Positions 34,883-43,617 of a stretch of 64,000 bases of DNA are shown one piece after another. Source of the stretch: Gemmatimonadota bacterium (lineage in GTDB: Bacteria > Gemmatimonadota > Gemmatimonadetes > Palauibacterales > Palauibacteraceae); NCBI GenBank assembly GCA_022820995.1, contig JAJEEM010000064.1, positions 1 to 64,000 on the forward strand, given 5' to 3'. The notes beneath the pieces were generated by a model. The model had not been told where the DNA came from. It did no database searches and saw nothing but the letters and a program-made list of their open reading frames with translations. Both the position numbers and the translations under genes were made by a program. The stretch's first letter is position 1. Each line of letters opens with the position of its first letter.

Positions 34883-36838
34883 ATGCAGGGAAGCAACAGG
34901 TGTTCCAGCTGGCTGGGGAGTCTGATCGTACTCGGCGCGGGACTCGGCGGCGGGCCTTTCGCGCTCGTCGCCCAGGGCGGTACGACGGACGGAGAATGGC
35001 GCTATTGGGCCGGAGACGCCGGCTCCACGCGCTACGCGCCGCTCGATCAGATCGACGCCTCGAACGTCGAGGACCTGGAGATCGCGTGGCGCTGGCAGGC
35101 GCGCAACTTCGGTCCGACCCCCGAGGGCTACTACCGGGTGACCCCGCTGTACGCGAACGGGACCCTCTATGCGACGGCGGGATTCCGGCGGGCGGCGGTG
35201 GCGATCGATCCGGACACCGGGGAGACGCTCTGGATGTACCGGCTCGACGAGGGCGAACGCGGCAGGAACGCGCCGCGCGGCAACTCCGGGCGCGGCGTCG
35301 GCTACTGGACGGATGGCGCCGAGGAGAGAGTGCTTCTCATCACCCCCGCCTATCACATGGTCTCGCTGGACGCGAAGACGGGCCTCCCCGACCCGGCCTT
35401 CGGCGAGGACGGGATCGTGGACCTCAAGCTGGGACTCGGACGGGAACTGGACCTGGTGAACGACCGCATCGGCTCGAGTTCGCCCCCGGTCGTCGTCGGA
35501 GATGTGATCGTCGTGGGAGCCGCGCTCCCGCAGGGGGGACGTCCTCCGACCAAGGAGATGCCACCGGGTCACGTGCGTGGATTCGACGCGCGGACGGGCG
35601 AGCAGCTCTGGACCTTCCACACCATCCCGCAGCCGGGCGACCCCGGCCACGAGACGTGGGAGGACGGGTCATGGGACTACACCGGGAACGCCGCCGTGTG
35701 GACGCCGTTCACGGCGGACCTCGACCTGGGCTACGTCTATCTGCCGGTGGAGGCGGGGACGGGCGACTACTACGGGGGCCATCGCCCGGGCAACAACCTC
35801 TACTCGCAGAGCCTCGTGTGCGTGGACGCGGGCACGGGCGAAGTCGTGTGGTATTTCCAGACCGTGCATCACGGAATCTGGGACTTCGATCCGCCGGCGG
35901 CGCCCGTTCTGATGGACATCACGGTGGACGGGCGGGAGATCCAGGCTGTGGCCCTGGTGACGAAGCAGTCCTTCACGTACGTCTTCGACCGCGTAACGGG
36001 CGACCCGGTGTGGCCGATCGAGGAGCGCCCCGTGCCCGCCGGCGACGTGCCGGGGGAATGGTACGCGCCTACGCAGCCCTTTCCGACGCTCCCCGAGCCG
36101 TTCGACATGCAGGGGGCGACGGAGGATGACCTCATCGACCTCACGCCGGAACTGAAGGCGGAGGCGCTCGAGATCGCGGAGAACCTCACGCTCGGCGAGT
36201 TGTTCACGCCGCCGACCGTCCTCGTGGAGGGTGGCAACCAGGGGACCCTCATCACGCCCGGCAGCCTTGGCGGGGCGAACTGGCCGGGCGCGGCGTACGA
36301 CCCCGAGTCGCAGCGGCTCTTCGTGGGCTCGGCGACGCGGGGCACGGTGATCGGCCTCGTGAACGACCCCGAGTCCTCGAACATGCGCTACATCGCCGGC
36401 CGTCCCCGCGGCGTCGGCGGCCCGCAGGGACTGCCCCTCCTGAAGCCGCCGTGGGGGAGGATCACGGCGCTCGACATGAACACGGGCCGGAAGGTGTGGC
36501 AGGTCGCGAACGACCACACGCCGTCGTTCGTGGAGGAACACCCGGCGCTCGAAGGCGTCGACGTCCCGCGCACGGGCCGGCCCAGCCGGGCGGGCCTCCT
36601 CGCGACGAGCACACTGCTCTTCGCGGGAACGGGCGGGGGGACGATGTCGCCGGACCTCACCGGTCTCCTGCGCGCACACGACAAGGAGACGGGCGAGATC
36701 CTGGCCGAAATCGAACTGCCGTCGCACCAGACCGGCGTCCCGATGACGTACATGCACGACGGAAAGCAGTACATCGTCGCCGCCGTGGCGGGGCGCGGCG
36801 TGCCCGCGGAACTCGTCGCCCTGCGGCTCCCCGGCTAG
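34883..36838 (+). CDS. PQQ-dependent dehydrogenase (quinoprotein)
   Basis: The ATG 8 nt after GGAG is chosen over the upstream GTG. The protein has 651 residues with a signal peptide (WLGSLIVLGAGLGGGPFALVAQ). It is an eight-bladed propeller with the tryptophan-docking pattern GEWRYWAGDAGSTRYAPLDQI, VDAGTGEVVWYFQTVHHGIWDFD and DKETGEILAEIELP, as in membrane-type glucose/alcohol dehydrogenases. It oxidises an alcohol or sugar in the periplasm using PQQ. No cytochrome domain is fused and no pqq genes are in the window. It lies 53 nt before the GcvT-like gene on the same strand. Confidence 0.92.
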   Translation: MQGSNRCSSWLGSLIVLGAGLGGGPFALVAQGGTTDGEWRYWAGDAGSTRYAPLDQIDASNVEDLEIAWRWQARNFGPTPEGYYRVTPLYANGTLYATAGFRRAAVAIDPDTGETLWMYRLDEGERGRNAPRGNSGRGVGYWTDGAEERVLLITPAYHMVSLDAKTGLPDPAFGEDGIVDLKLGLGRELDLVNDRIGSSSPPVVVGDVIVVGAALPQGGRPPTKEMPPGHVRGFDARTGEQLWTFHTIPQPGDPGHETWEDGSWDYTGNAAVWTPFTADLDLGYVYLPVEAGTGDYYGGHRPGNNLYSQSLVCVDAGTGEVVWYFQTVHHGIWDFDPPAAPVLMDITVDGREIQAVALVTKQSFTYVFDRVTGDPVWPIEERPVPAGDVPGEWYAPTQPFPTLPEPFDMQGATEDDLIDLTPELKAEALEIAENLTLGELFTPPTVLVEGGNQGTLITPGSLGGANWPGAAYDPESQRLFVGSATRGTVIGLVNDPESSNMRYIAGRPRGVGGPQGLPLLKPPWGRITALDMNTGRKVWQVANDHTPSFVEEHPALEGVDVPRTGRPSRAGLLATSTLLFAGTGGGTMSPDLTGLLRAHDKETGEILAEIELPSHQTGVPMTYMHDGKQYIVAAVAGRGVPAELVALRLPG

Positions 36839-36891
36839 CCGGCGGATCCGGCAGCCAGCCGCCCGCCGACAGCCGAAAACCGAAAGCCACG

Positions 36892-38100
36892 GTGCCAGCG
36901 CCTTCCGTCGTCCGGGGAACGCCCTTTCACGAACGGACCGGCCCGCTCTGCCAGGCCGGCAACTGGCGGCGCTGGGCCGGGCATCTCTCGGCGAGTTCGT
37001 ACGAGCCGACGCACGAGCACGAGTACCAGGCCATCCGCTCGGCGTGCGCGCTCATCGATGTCTCGCCGCTCCACAAGTACCGGCTCTCGGGGCCGGGAGC
37101 GGCGGCGCTCGCCAACCGGGTGGTGACGCGGGACGTGGACCGGCAGGAGATCGGTCGGGTGTACTACACGCCCTGGTGCGACGCGGCCGGGAAGGTGCGG
37201 GACGACGGCACCCTGCACCGGCTCGGCGCGTCCGATTTCCGCCTTACGTCCGCCGAGCCGACGCTGAAGTGGCTGCATGAGAACGCCCGCGGACTCGATG
37301 TGGAAATCGAGGAGGAGACGGAACAGGTGGCCGCGCTCGCCCTCCAGGGGCCCCGTTCGCGCGAACTGCTCCGGCGGATCACCGACGGCGACGTGGCCGG
37401 ACTCCCCTATTTCCGGGTGATGTCGGCGCGGATCGCCGGGATCGCCGCGGAAATCTCGCGCACGGGCTATACCGGCGATCTCGGCTACGAGATCTGGGTC
37501 GGCGCCGCGGACGCGATTCCCCTGTGGGACGCCCTCACGGAGGCGGGTGGCCCGTTCGGCCTCGCCCCGGCCGGCATGCTCGCCCTGGACATGGCGCGCC
37601 TGGAGGCCGGCCTGCTCCTCGTCGATGTCGATTTCATTCCGGCCCACCGTGCGATCATCGAAGACCGGAAATCCTCTCCGTACGAACTCGGCCTCGGCTG
37701 GACCGTGTCGCTCGAGGCGTCGAACTTCGTGGGCCGGGCGGCCCTCCGGGCCGAACGGGCCCGCCCGCCCGCGTGGCGTTTCCGGGGGATCGTCCTCGAC
37801 TGGGAGTCGCTCGAGGCGGCGTACGCGACCGTCGGCCTCCCCCCGCAGCTCCCGGGCACGACGCTGCGCGACAGCGTGCCGCTGTACGCGGGGGGACGGC
37901 AGGTGGGCTACGCCACGAGCCGGGGCTGGTCGCCGACCCTCAAGACCTATCTGGGACTGGCGCACCTCGAAGCGGCATCCGCGGCCGTCGGAACCGAACT
38001 CGAGATCGAGGTGACGGTCGAGCACCGGCGGCGCCGGGCCCGGGCCACGGTGGCGAAGACCCCGTTCTTCGACCCCGAGAGGAAGCGGGCCACGCCGTGA
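36892..38100 (+). CDS. GcvT-like aminomethyltransferase
   Basis: A GTG start gives 402 residues with the folate-binding GcvT fold (PLHKYRLSGPGAAALANRVVTRDV, VYYTPWCDAAGKVRDDGTLHRL, LALQGPRSRELL, ISRTGYTGDLGYEIWVG, GLAPAGMLALDMARLEAG). GcvT, DmdA and dimethylglycine/sarcosine demethylases move a methyl or methylene group to tetrahydrofolate. No GcvH or GcvP is nearby, so glycine cleavage is unlikely and demethylation of a small amine or sulfonium compound is more plausible. The stop overlaps the next GTG by 4 nt. Confidence 0.88.
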   Translation: MPAPSVVRGTPFHERTGPLCQAGNWRRWAGHLSASSYEPTHEHEYQAIRSACALIDVSPLHKYRLSGPGAAALANRVVTRDVDRQEIGRVYYTPWCDAAGKVRDDGTLHRLGASDFRLTSAEPTLKWLHENARGLDVEIEEETEQVAALALQGPRSRELLRRITDGDVAGLPYFRVMSARIAGIAAEISRTGYTGDLGYEIWVGAADAIPLWDALTEAGGPFGLAPAGMLALDMARLEAGLLLVDVDFIPAHRAIIEDRKSSPYELGLGWTVSLEASNFVGRAALRAERARPPAWRFRGIVLDWESLEAAYATVGLPPQLPGTTLRDSVPLYAGGRQVGYATSRGWSPTLKTYLGLAHLEAASAAVGTELEIEVTVEHRRRRARATVAKTPFFDPERKRATP

Positions 38101-39719
38101 GTGCGACGAATGCGTACGACGCGATCATCGTCGGGGGCGGCCACAACGGCCTCATCAACGCCGCCTACCTCGCCCGGGCCGGACTGCGCACGGTCGTGCT
38201 CGAGCGCCGGCATTTGGTGGGCGGAGCCGCGGTGACGGAGGAGATCTTCCCGGGCTTCAAGTATTCCGTCGCCTCCTACGTCGTGAGCCTGCTGAGGCCC
38301 GAGATCATCCGCGACCTGCAACTCGCGCGGCACGGGCTGGAGATCCTCCCCCTCGAGAGCACGGTCACCCCGCTCCCCAACGGCGACTACCTCGGGCGCT
38401 GGGCCGACCACGACCAGACGCGGCGCGACCTCTATCGCCATTCTCCGAAGGACGCGGAGGCGTACGATGACTTCGCGACGCTCATGTACCGGCTCGCGTG
38501 GGCCGTGAAACCCCTCCTCGGCATCGTGCCGCCCGACCCGCTCTCTCCCGGACTGCGCGATCTGAAGACGCTGCTCATGCTGGGACGGCACGCGCGCGGC
38601 CTCGACGAGCAGCAGTTCCACGCGCTCTTCAAGCTGGGGACGATGAGCGCGGCCGACTATCTGGACGAGTGGTTCGAGTCGGATCCGCTGAAGGCGACGA
38701 TGTCGGCGAGCGGAATCATCGGGACCTTCCTCGGCCCCCGGTCTCCGGGGACGGCGTACGTCCTTCTCCATCACTACATGGGGGAGATCGACGGCGTCTT
38801 CCGGGCGTGGGGATTCGCCCGGGGCGGGAACGGGATGGTCAGCGAGTCCATCGCCTCCTCGGCGAGGTCCCACGGGGCCGAGATCCGGACCGGGGCCACG
38901 GTGGAGCGGGTGCTCACGGCGAACGGGCGGGCGACGGGCGTCGTCCTCGAGGACGGCGAGGAGTTGCGCGCGAAGACGGTCGTGTCGGGGATCGATCCGA
39001 AACGCACCTTCCTCGGCCTGCTCGACCCGGAGGAGCTGCCGGACGATCTCGTGGAGGCGATCCGCCGCTTCCGGATCCGCGGCTCCTCCGGGAAGGTCAA
39101 CCTCTCGCTGTCGGCGGCGCCGGAGTTTTCCTGCCTGCCGGGCGGGGGTCCGCATCTTCGGGGCGCCTTCTCCATCAGTCCGAGCATGGACTACCTGGAG
39201 CGCGCCTACGACGACGCGAAGTACGGAGGATTCTCGCGCCGGCCCTACATGGACATCGTCATCCCGTCGATGATCGACCCCGGGATGGCGCCGCCGGGGC
39301 GGCACGTGATGTCGATCTTCGTCCAGTACGCCGCCTTCGACATCGAGGGCGGCTGGGACGATGCGAAACGGGAGGCGTTCGGGGACGCGGTCGTCGACAC
39401 GCTCTCGGAGTACGTGCCGAACCTCAAGGACTCCATCCTCCACCGGCAGGTGCTCACGCCGCTGGACATGCAGGAGGAGCTGGGGCTCACCGAGGGCAAC
39501 ATCTTCCACGGAGAACTGACGCCGCAGCAGCTCTTCTTCTTCCGTCCCTCTCCCGCCTGGGCCGATTACCGGACGCCCGTGCGCGGGTTCTACCAGTGCG
39601 GCTCGGGCACCCATCCGGGCGGCGGGGTGTGCGGCGCCTCCGGGCGGCTCGCCGCGCTCGAGATTCTGCGGGACCTGCGGCGGCGTCCGCGGGGGCCACG
39701 GCCGGGGCACCAGCCGTGA
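38097..39719 (+). CDS. NAD(P)/FAD-dependent oxidoreductase 1
   Basis: A 540-residue flavoprotein with FAD-binding AYDAIIVGGGHNGLINAAYLARAG and LERRHLVGGAAVTEE, ending with CGSGTHPGGGVCGASGRLAA. This arrangement resembles the phytoene-desaturase/PYROXD2-type oxidoreductases. Start GTG (VSATNAYDAI) overlaps the GcvT stop, and its own stop overlaps the second FAD gene, so all three are translationally coupled. The substrate is unknown. Confidence 0.9.
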   Translation: MSATNAYDAIIVGGGHNGLINAAYLARAGLRTVVLERRHLVGGAAVTEEIFPGFKYSVASYVVSLLRPEIIRDLQLARHGLEILPLESTVTPLPNGDYLGRWADHDQTRRDLYRHSPKDAEAYDDFATLMYRLAWAVKPLLGIVPPDPLSPGLRDLKTLLMLGRHARGLDEQQFHALFKLGTMSAADYLDEWFESDPLKATMSASGIIGTFLGPRSPGTAYVLLHHYMGEIDGVFRAWGFARGGNGMVSESIASSARSHGAEIRTGATVERVLTANGRATGVVLEDGEELRAKTVVSGIDPKRTFLGLLDPEELPDDLVEAIRRFRIRGSSGKVNLSLSAAPEFSCLPGGGPHLRGAFSISPSMDYLERAYDDAKYGGFSRRPYMDIVIPSMIDPGMAPPGRHVMSIFVQYAAFDIEGGWDDAKREAFGDAVVDTLSEYVPNLKDSILHRQVLTPLDMQEELGLTEGNIFHGELTPQQLFFFRPSPAWADYRTPVRGFYQCGSGTHPGGGVCGASGRLAALEILRDLRRRPRGPRPGHQP

Positions 39720-41356
39720 GGGCAGCCGCGGGGACTCCGGCGAACGCGTACGACGCCGTCGTCATCGGGGCGGGCCACAACGGTCTCATCGCGGCGGCGT
39801 ATCTGGCACGGGCCGGGCTCCGCGTGGTCGTGGTCGAGCGGGGCGAGGCTCCCGGAGGGTGTGCCGCCACGGAGGAACTCTGGCCCGGGTACCGCGTCGA
39901 CACCGGCGCACACAGCCTGACCGGGATCGACCCGAGCGTCATGAACGACCTCGGTCTGGTGGAGGCGGGACCGGGGGGCGCCGGGCTGGAGATCCTGTCT
40001 CCCGCTCCCTGCGTCGTGTCGCCTCAACCGGACGGGGGAACGCTCATCCTGGGGACGGATCCGACCCGGGCGGCGGATCGGATTCGCCCCTTCTCCGCGC
40101 GGGACGCCGCCCGCTGGCCGGATTTTGTCGCTGCGATGTCGCGGGCGATCCGGGCGCTCGGCGTCCTCTACCGCACCCGGCCTCCGCGACTGGCGGGCGC
40201 GAGCCGGGGGGACCTGTGGGAACTGCTTCGGCTCGGCGTCCGGATGGGCCGGGTGGGGCGGCGGGAAGCGCTCGAACTCCTGCGCCTCATCCCGATGACG
40301 ATCGAGGAACTGTTGTACGAGTGGTTCGAGAGCGAGGCGCTCAAGGGCGCACTCGCCGCGGATGGCGTGAGGGGAATCTGCCAGGGGCCCCTGGCCTCGG
40401 GCACCGGCTACATGTTCCTCCACCACATGGTGGGCGCGGGCGGCGTCGTGCGGCGAAGGCGCCAGGTGCGCGGCGGGATGGGCGGGCTGGGCGGCGCTCT
40501 GCAGCGCGTCGCCGTCGCCGCGGGAGCGGAGGTCCGCCTCGGCCACGAGGTGGCCTCGATCCGCGTCGAGGACGGGCGGGCGACGGGCGTCGTCCTCGCC
40601 GGGGGCGACGAGGTCGCGGCCCCCCGCGTCGTCTCGTCCGCCGATCCCGGCCGGACCCTGCTCGGCCTCGTCGACCCCGGCGAACTGGCGCCCGAGTTCG
40701 TCCGCGCGCTCGAGAATATCAAATACCGGGGCGTCGTCGCGAAGGTGCATCTCGCGCTGGGCGAGCCTCCGCGCCTGCGGTCCGGCGGTGACGCCGCCCA
40801 GGCCGCCGTGCTTGCCGGCGCCGCAATCACGATTGCGCCGAGCATCCACTACATCGAGCGCGCCTACGACGACGCGAAGTACGGCCGGCCTTCGGCGCGG
40901 CCGGTCCTCGATGCCGTCCTCACGACCGCGCTCGATCCGTCGCTCGCGCCGGAAGGGCGTCACGTCCTGTCCGTAGCGGCGCAGTACGCGCCGTTCCAAC
41001 TCGCCGATGGTTCGTGGGCGGACGCACGCCGCGAGGCGCTGGGCGACGCGGTCGTCGGCGCGCTGGCGGAGCACATCCCCAACCTCGAAGAGGCGATCCT
41101 GCACCGGCACGTGCTGACGCCGGCCGACCTCGCCGACCGCTTCGCGCTCCCGGAGGGGAACATCCACCACGGCGAGATGACGCTCGATCAAGTGTTCTTC
41201 GGACGCCCCGTGGCAGGCTGGGCGCGATTCCGGACCCCGATCGCCGGACTCTACCTGTGCGGCGCCGGCACCCACCCGGGCGGCGGCCTCAACGGCCGCC
41301 CCGGCGCCCTTGCCGCCGCCCGGATCCTCGGCGACGGGAAGCGACGGCAGGACTAG
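39716..41356 (+). CDS. NAD(P)/FAD-dependent oxidoreductase 2
   Basis: A 546-residue paralog of the preceding enzyme: AYDAVVIGAGHNGLIAAAYLARAG, ERGEAPGGCAATEELWPGY and CGAGTHPGGGLNGRPGALAA. Shared blocks include YIERAYDDAKYG and NIHHGEMTLDQ. The pair may act as a heterodimer or on successive intermediates. The GTG start overlaps the previous stop (GTGA). Confidence 0.9.
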   Translation: MRAAAGTPANAYDAVVIGAGHNGLIAAAYLARAGLRVVVVERGEAPGGCAATEELWPGYRVDTGAHSLTGIDPSVMNDLGLVEAGPGGAGLEILSPAPCVVSPQPDGGTLILGTDPTRAADRIRPFSARDAARWPDFVAAMSRAIRALGVLYRTRPPRLAGASRGDLWELLRLGVRMGRVGRREALELLRLIPMTIEELLYEWFESEALKGALAADGVRGICQGPLASGTGYMFLHHMVGAGGVVRRRRQVRGGMGGLGGALQRVAVAAGAEVRLGHEVASIRVEDGRATGVVLAGGDEVAAPRVVSSADPGRTLLGLVDPGELAPEFVRALENIKYRGVVAKVHLALGEPPRLRSGGDAAQAAVLAGAAITIAPSIHYIERAYDDAKYGRPSARPVLDAVLTTALDPSLAPEGRHVLSVAAQYAPFQLADGSWADARREALGDAVVGALAEHIPNLEEAILHRHVLTPADLADRFALPEGNIHHGEMTLDQVFFGRPVAGWARFRTPIAGLYLCGAGTHPGGGLNGRPGALAAARILGDGKRRQD

Positions 41357-41778
41357 TCCAGGTCGATCCCGCGGCTGATGCGGAACACGTGGCCGTCGGG
41401 GTGCCGCACGTGCATTTCGCGCACGCCCCACGGCATGTCCGTGGGCGGCCATGTGACTTCGAGATCCTGCTCGACGCACCGCGCGTGCACGGCGTCGACA
41501 TCGTCCACCCACACCGACATCCAGACGCCTTTGTCGGCCGCGTCGTCGCCGCCGGGGCCGAAGGTCTTCTCGACCGTGCCCCGGCCTCTTCCTCCCTGGC
41601 AGTCCTGGCAGAGGAAGATCTGGTTGTCGCCGGAAACGACGCCTCCGAAGTCCGGCGGATCGCCCCAGTCCCAGCTCTTCTTCCATCCCAGCCGCTCGAA
41701 CCAGGCGAAACTCTCCTGGAGGTCCGAGACGTTCAGGATCGGCGTCAGCCCCCTGGCGACCCAGTCCCCGCGGTCCAT
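41353..41778 (-). CDS. VOC-family (glyoxalase/bleomycin-resistance fold) protein
   Basis: A 141-residue protein with two beta-alpha-beta-beta-beta units (LTPILNVSDLQESFAWFERLGW, then MSVWVDDVDAVHARC and MHVRHPDGHVFRISRGIDLD). Such proteins bind metals or small molecules and include isomerases, dioxygenases and drug-binding proteins. CQDCQGG is an unusual surface pair. Its ATG lies 5 nt after the malate dehydrogenase stop, so the genes form an operon. Its 3' end overlaps the convergent FAD gene by 4 nt. Confidence 0.88.
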   Translation of the reverse strand: MDRGDWVARGLTPILNVSDLQESFAWFERLGWKKSWDWGDPPDFGGVVSGDNQIFLCQDCQGGRGRGTVEKTFGPGGDDAADKGVWMSVWVDDVDAVHARCVEQDLEVTWPPTDMPWGVREMHVRHPDGHVFRISRGIDLD

Positions 41779-41783
41779 CGCCG

Positions 41784-42764
41784 TCAGCCGAGAAGGTCCG
41801 CGACGGCGGCGCGTTCGGCCCGAAGCTCCGCGTGGGTGATTTCCATGCGCTCGCGGCTGAATTCGCTCAGGTCGAGGCCATCGACGACGGAGTAGTCGCC
41901 CGCCGCGCACGTCACCGGCTGCGAATACACCACGCCCTCGGCCACGCCGTAGCGTCCATCCGCGTGCACCGCCATGCTCGTCCAGTCGCCGTCCGGCGTG
42001 CCGTGTACCCACGTCCGCACGTGGTCGATGGCGGCCGACGCCGCGGAGGCCGCGGATGAGGCGCCGCGCGCCTGGATGATCTCGGCGCCCCGCTTCTGGA
42101 CCTTCGGGATGAAGGTGTCCCGGTACCAGGCCTCGTCGACGAGACCGGGGGCCGGAGCGCCCGCGACCGTACACTGGCTGATGTCGGGGTACTGCGTCGC
42201 GGAGTGGTTGCCCCAGATCGTCATGCGCCGGATCTCCGTCGCGTGCCTGCCCGTCTTCTCCGCGAGCTGGCTGATCGCGCGGTTGTGGTCGAGGCGGGTC
42301 ATGGCCGCGAACTGCCGGCGATCGAGCTTCGGCGCGTTGGCCGCGGCGATCAGGCAGTTCGTGTTCGCCGGGTTCCCGACCACGAGGACGCGCACGTCGC
42401 GCGAGGCATGGTCGCTCAGTGCGCGACCCTGCGGGCCGAAGATCCTCCCGTTGTCGGCCAGCAGGTCGCCGCGTTCCATCCCCGGCCCCCGTGGCTTGGC
42501 GCCCACGAGCAGGGCGTAGTCGACTCCGTCGAACCCTTCGTTCACGTCCGCGGTCCCGACGACCCCGTGAAGGAGCGGAAAGGCGCAGTCGTTGAGTTCC
42601 ATCTCGACGCCACGCAGCGCGTCGAGCGCGGGCGGAATCTCCAGCAGTTGAAGCGTGACGGGCCGGTCCGGCCCGAGCATGTCCCCGGCCGCGATCCTGA
42701 AGGCGAGGGCGTATCCGATATTTCCTGCGGCCCCGGTGATGGCGACCCGCGCTGGTGCAGTCAT
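41784..42764 (-). CDS. mdh: Malate dehydrogenase
   Basis: A 326-residue enzyme interconverting malate and oxaloacetate in the TCA cycle. It has nucleotide-binding [19 protein letters not shown], substrate loop [33 protein letters not shown] and catalytic-region [12 protein letters not shown], the group-1 (cytosolic-type) MDH pattern. The ATG is preceded by GGAGACGAC. The longer ORF-track start runs through the tandem repeat and is not used. Confidence 0.94.
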   Translation of the reverse strand: MTAPARVAITGAAGNIGYALAFRIAAGDMLGPDRPVTLQLLEIPPALDALRGVEMELNDCAFPLLHGVVGTADVNEGFDGVDYALLVGAKPRGPGMERGDLLADNGRIFGPQGRALSDHASRDVRVLVVGNPANTNCLIAAANAPKLDRRQFAAMTRLDHNRAISQLAEKTGRHATEIRRMTIWGNHSATQYPDISQCTVAGAPAPGLVDEAWYRDTFIPKVQKRGAEIIQARGASSAASAASAAIDHVRTWVHGTPDGDWTSMAVHADGRYGVAEGVVYSQPVTCAAGDYSVVDGLDLSEFSRERMEITHAELRAERAAVADLLG

Positions 42765-42780
42765 GTCGTCTCCGCGCGTT

Positions 42781-42845
42781 GTGTGTGAACGCTGTGTGTG
42801 AACGCTGTGTGTGAGTGTCGTGTGTGAACGCTGTGAATGAGCGTC
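42781..42845. repeat. 13-bp tandem repeat in mdh leader
   Basis: Five consecutive 13-bp units lie 17 nt upstream of the mdh start. Units 1, 2 and 4 are identical (GTGTGTGAACGCT). Units 3 and 5 are diverged. The arrangement is in the 5' leader or promoter and could change expression by copy-number slippage. Confidence 0.85.
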
Positions 42846-43050
42846 GGTGGGTGTCCGTGGAATTCCGTCCCCGGCGCCGAACGCGGGGGAAGCGCCAAAC
42901 TCACAGGACCTACACCTCAAGTCCAGCGCGCATCCGGGCAGGCGTGGCGGAAGCGGCGTGGCGCGGTCTCGCGCCGGGGCTCACCTCGTGACAACTTCGG
43001 CGCTTCTCGAACCCGGGGGGATCTCCATCCGCATCCGCGACGACGCCCAC

Positions 43051-43611
43051 ATGACGCGCCTGATGGCGGTGCTGCTCGCGCTCTGCATAGTCCTGCTCGG
43101 CCTGCTCGTGCTGGCGGTCGTCGCGGGGGCCGGCCGCGCCGGTCCGCTCCCGCACCCCGAGCACGCCCCGATGCAGGTGGGGATCGACGCGGGCGAACTC
43201 GGCGCGCCGGCATGGGCGGCGTATGTCGCCGGCATCGCCATGCTCGGGACCATGTGGGTCACGATGCTGATCGGGTTCCGGGACGGACACTGGATCCGGC
43301 GGGCGGTCAACGCGTGGACGGTGGGCTACGTCCTCCTCTTCGTGGTCCTCATGTGGTCCTTCGACGCCTATGCCGCCGGCGACACCACGATCATCCTGGG
43401 GTTCACCGCGCCGACTGCCCTGCTGGTGTACGGGCTCACGCTCGCCCCGTGGATCCCGCTCCTCGCCATCACGTGGGCGTTCGAGAGCGCCTACTTCGGC
43501 CCGCGCGAGCAGGCCCGCTTCGATGAGATCGTCGCGGAATCGAGGCGGTCGAGGGAGAGACCGGAGCCTTCCCGCAACGCCCGCGGCGACTCCGACGACG
43601 GCGAGGGATAG
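43051..43611 (+). CDS. Small membrane protein before SSS symporter
   Basis: From the ATG before TRLMAVLLALCIVLLGLL the protein has 186 residues and four predicted membrane helices (the first at 5-28, then AAYVAGIAMLGTMWVTMLIGF, VGYVLLFVVLMWSF, ILGFTAPTALLVYGLTLAPWIPLLAI), ending in an arginine-rich tail. The start is uncertain; a GTG further upstream is possible. It is 6 nt before the symporter. The family is not recognised. A partner or assembly subunit for the symporter is plausible. Confidence 0.7.
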   Translation: MTRLMAVLLALCIVLLGLLVLAVVAGAGRAGPLPHPEHAPMQVGIDAGELGAPAWAAYVAGIAMLGTMWVTMLIGFRDGHWIRRAVNAWTVGYVLLFVVLMWSFDAYAAGDTTIILGFTAPTALLVYGLTLAPWIPLLAITWAFESAYFGPREQARFDEIVAESRRSRERPEPSRNARGDSDDGEG

Positions 43612-43617
43612 CGGTCC

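Noticed and set aside
42781-42845. Possible CRISPR array
   Set aside because: Units are 13 bp, contiguous and without spacers. There are no cas genes in the window.
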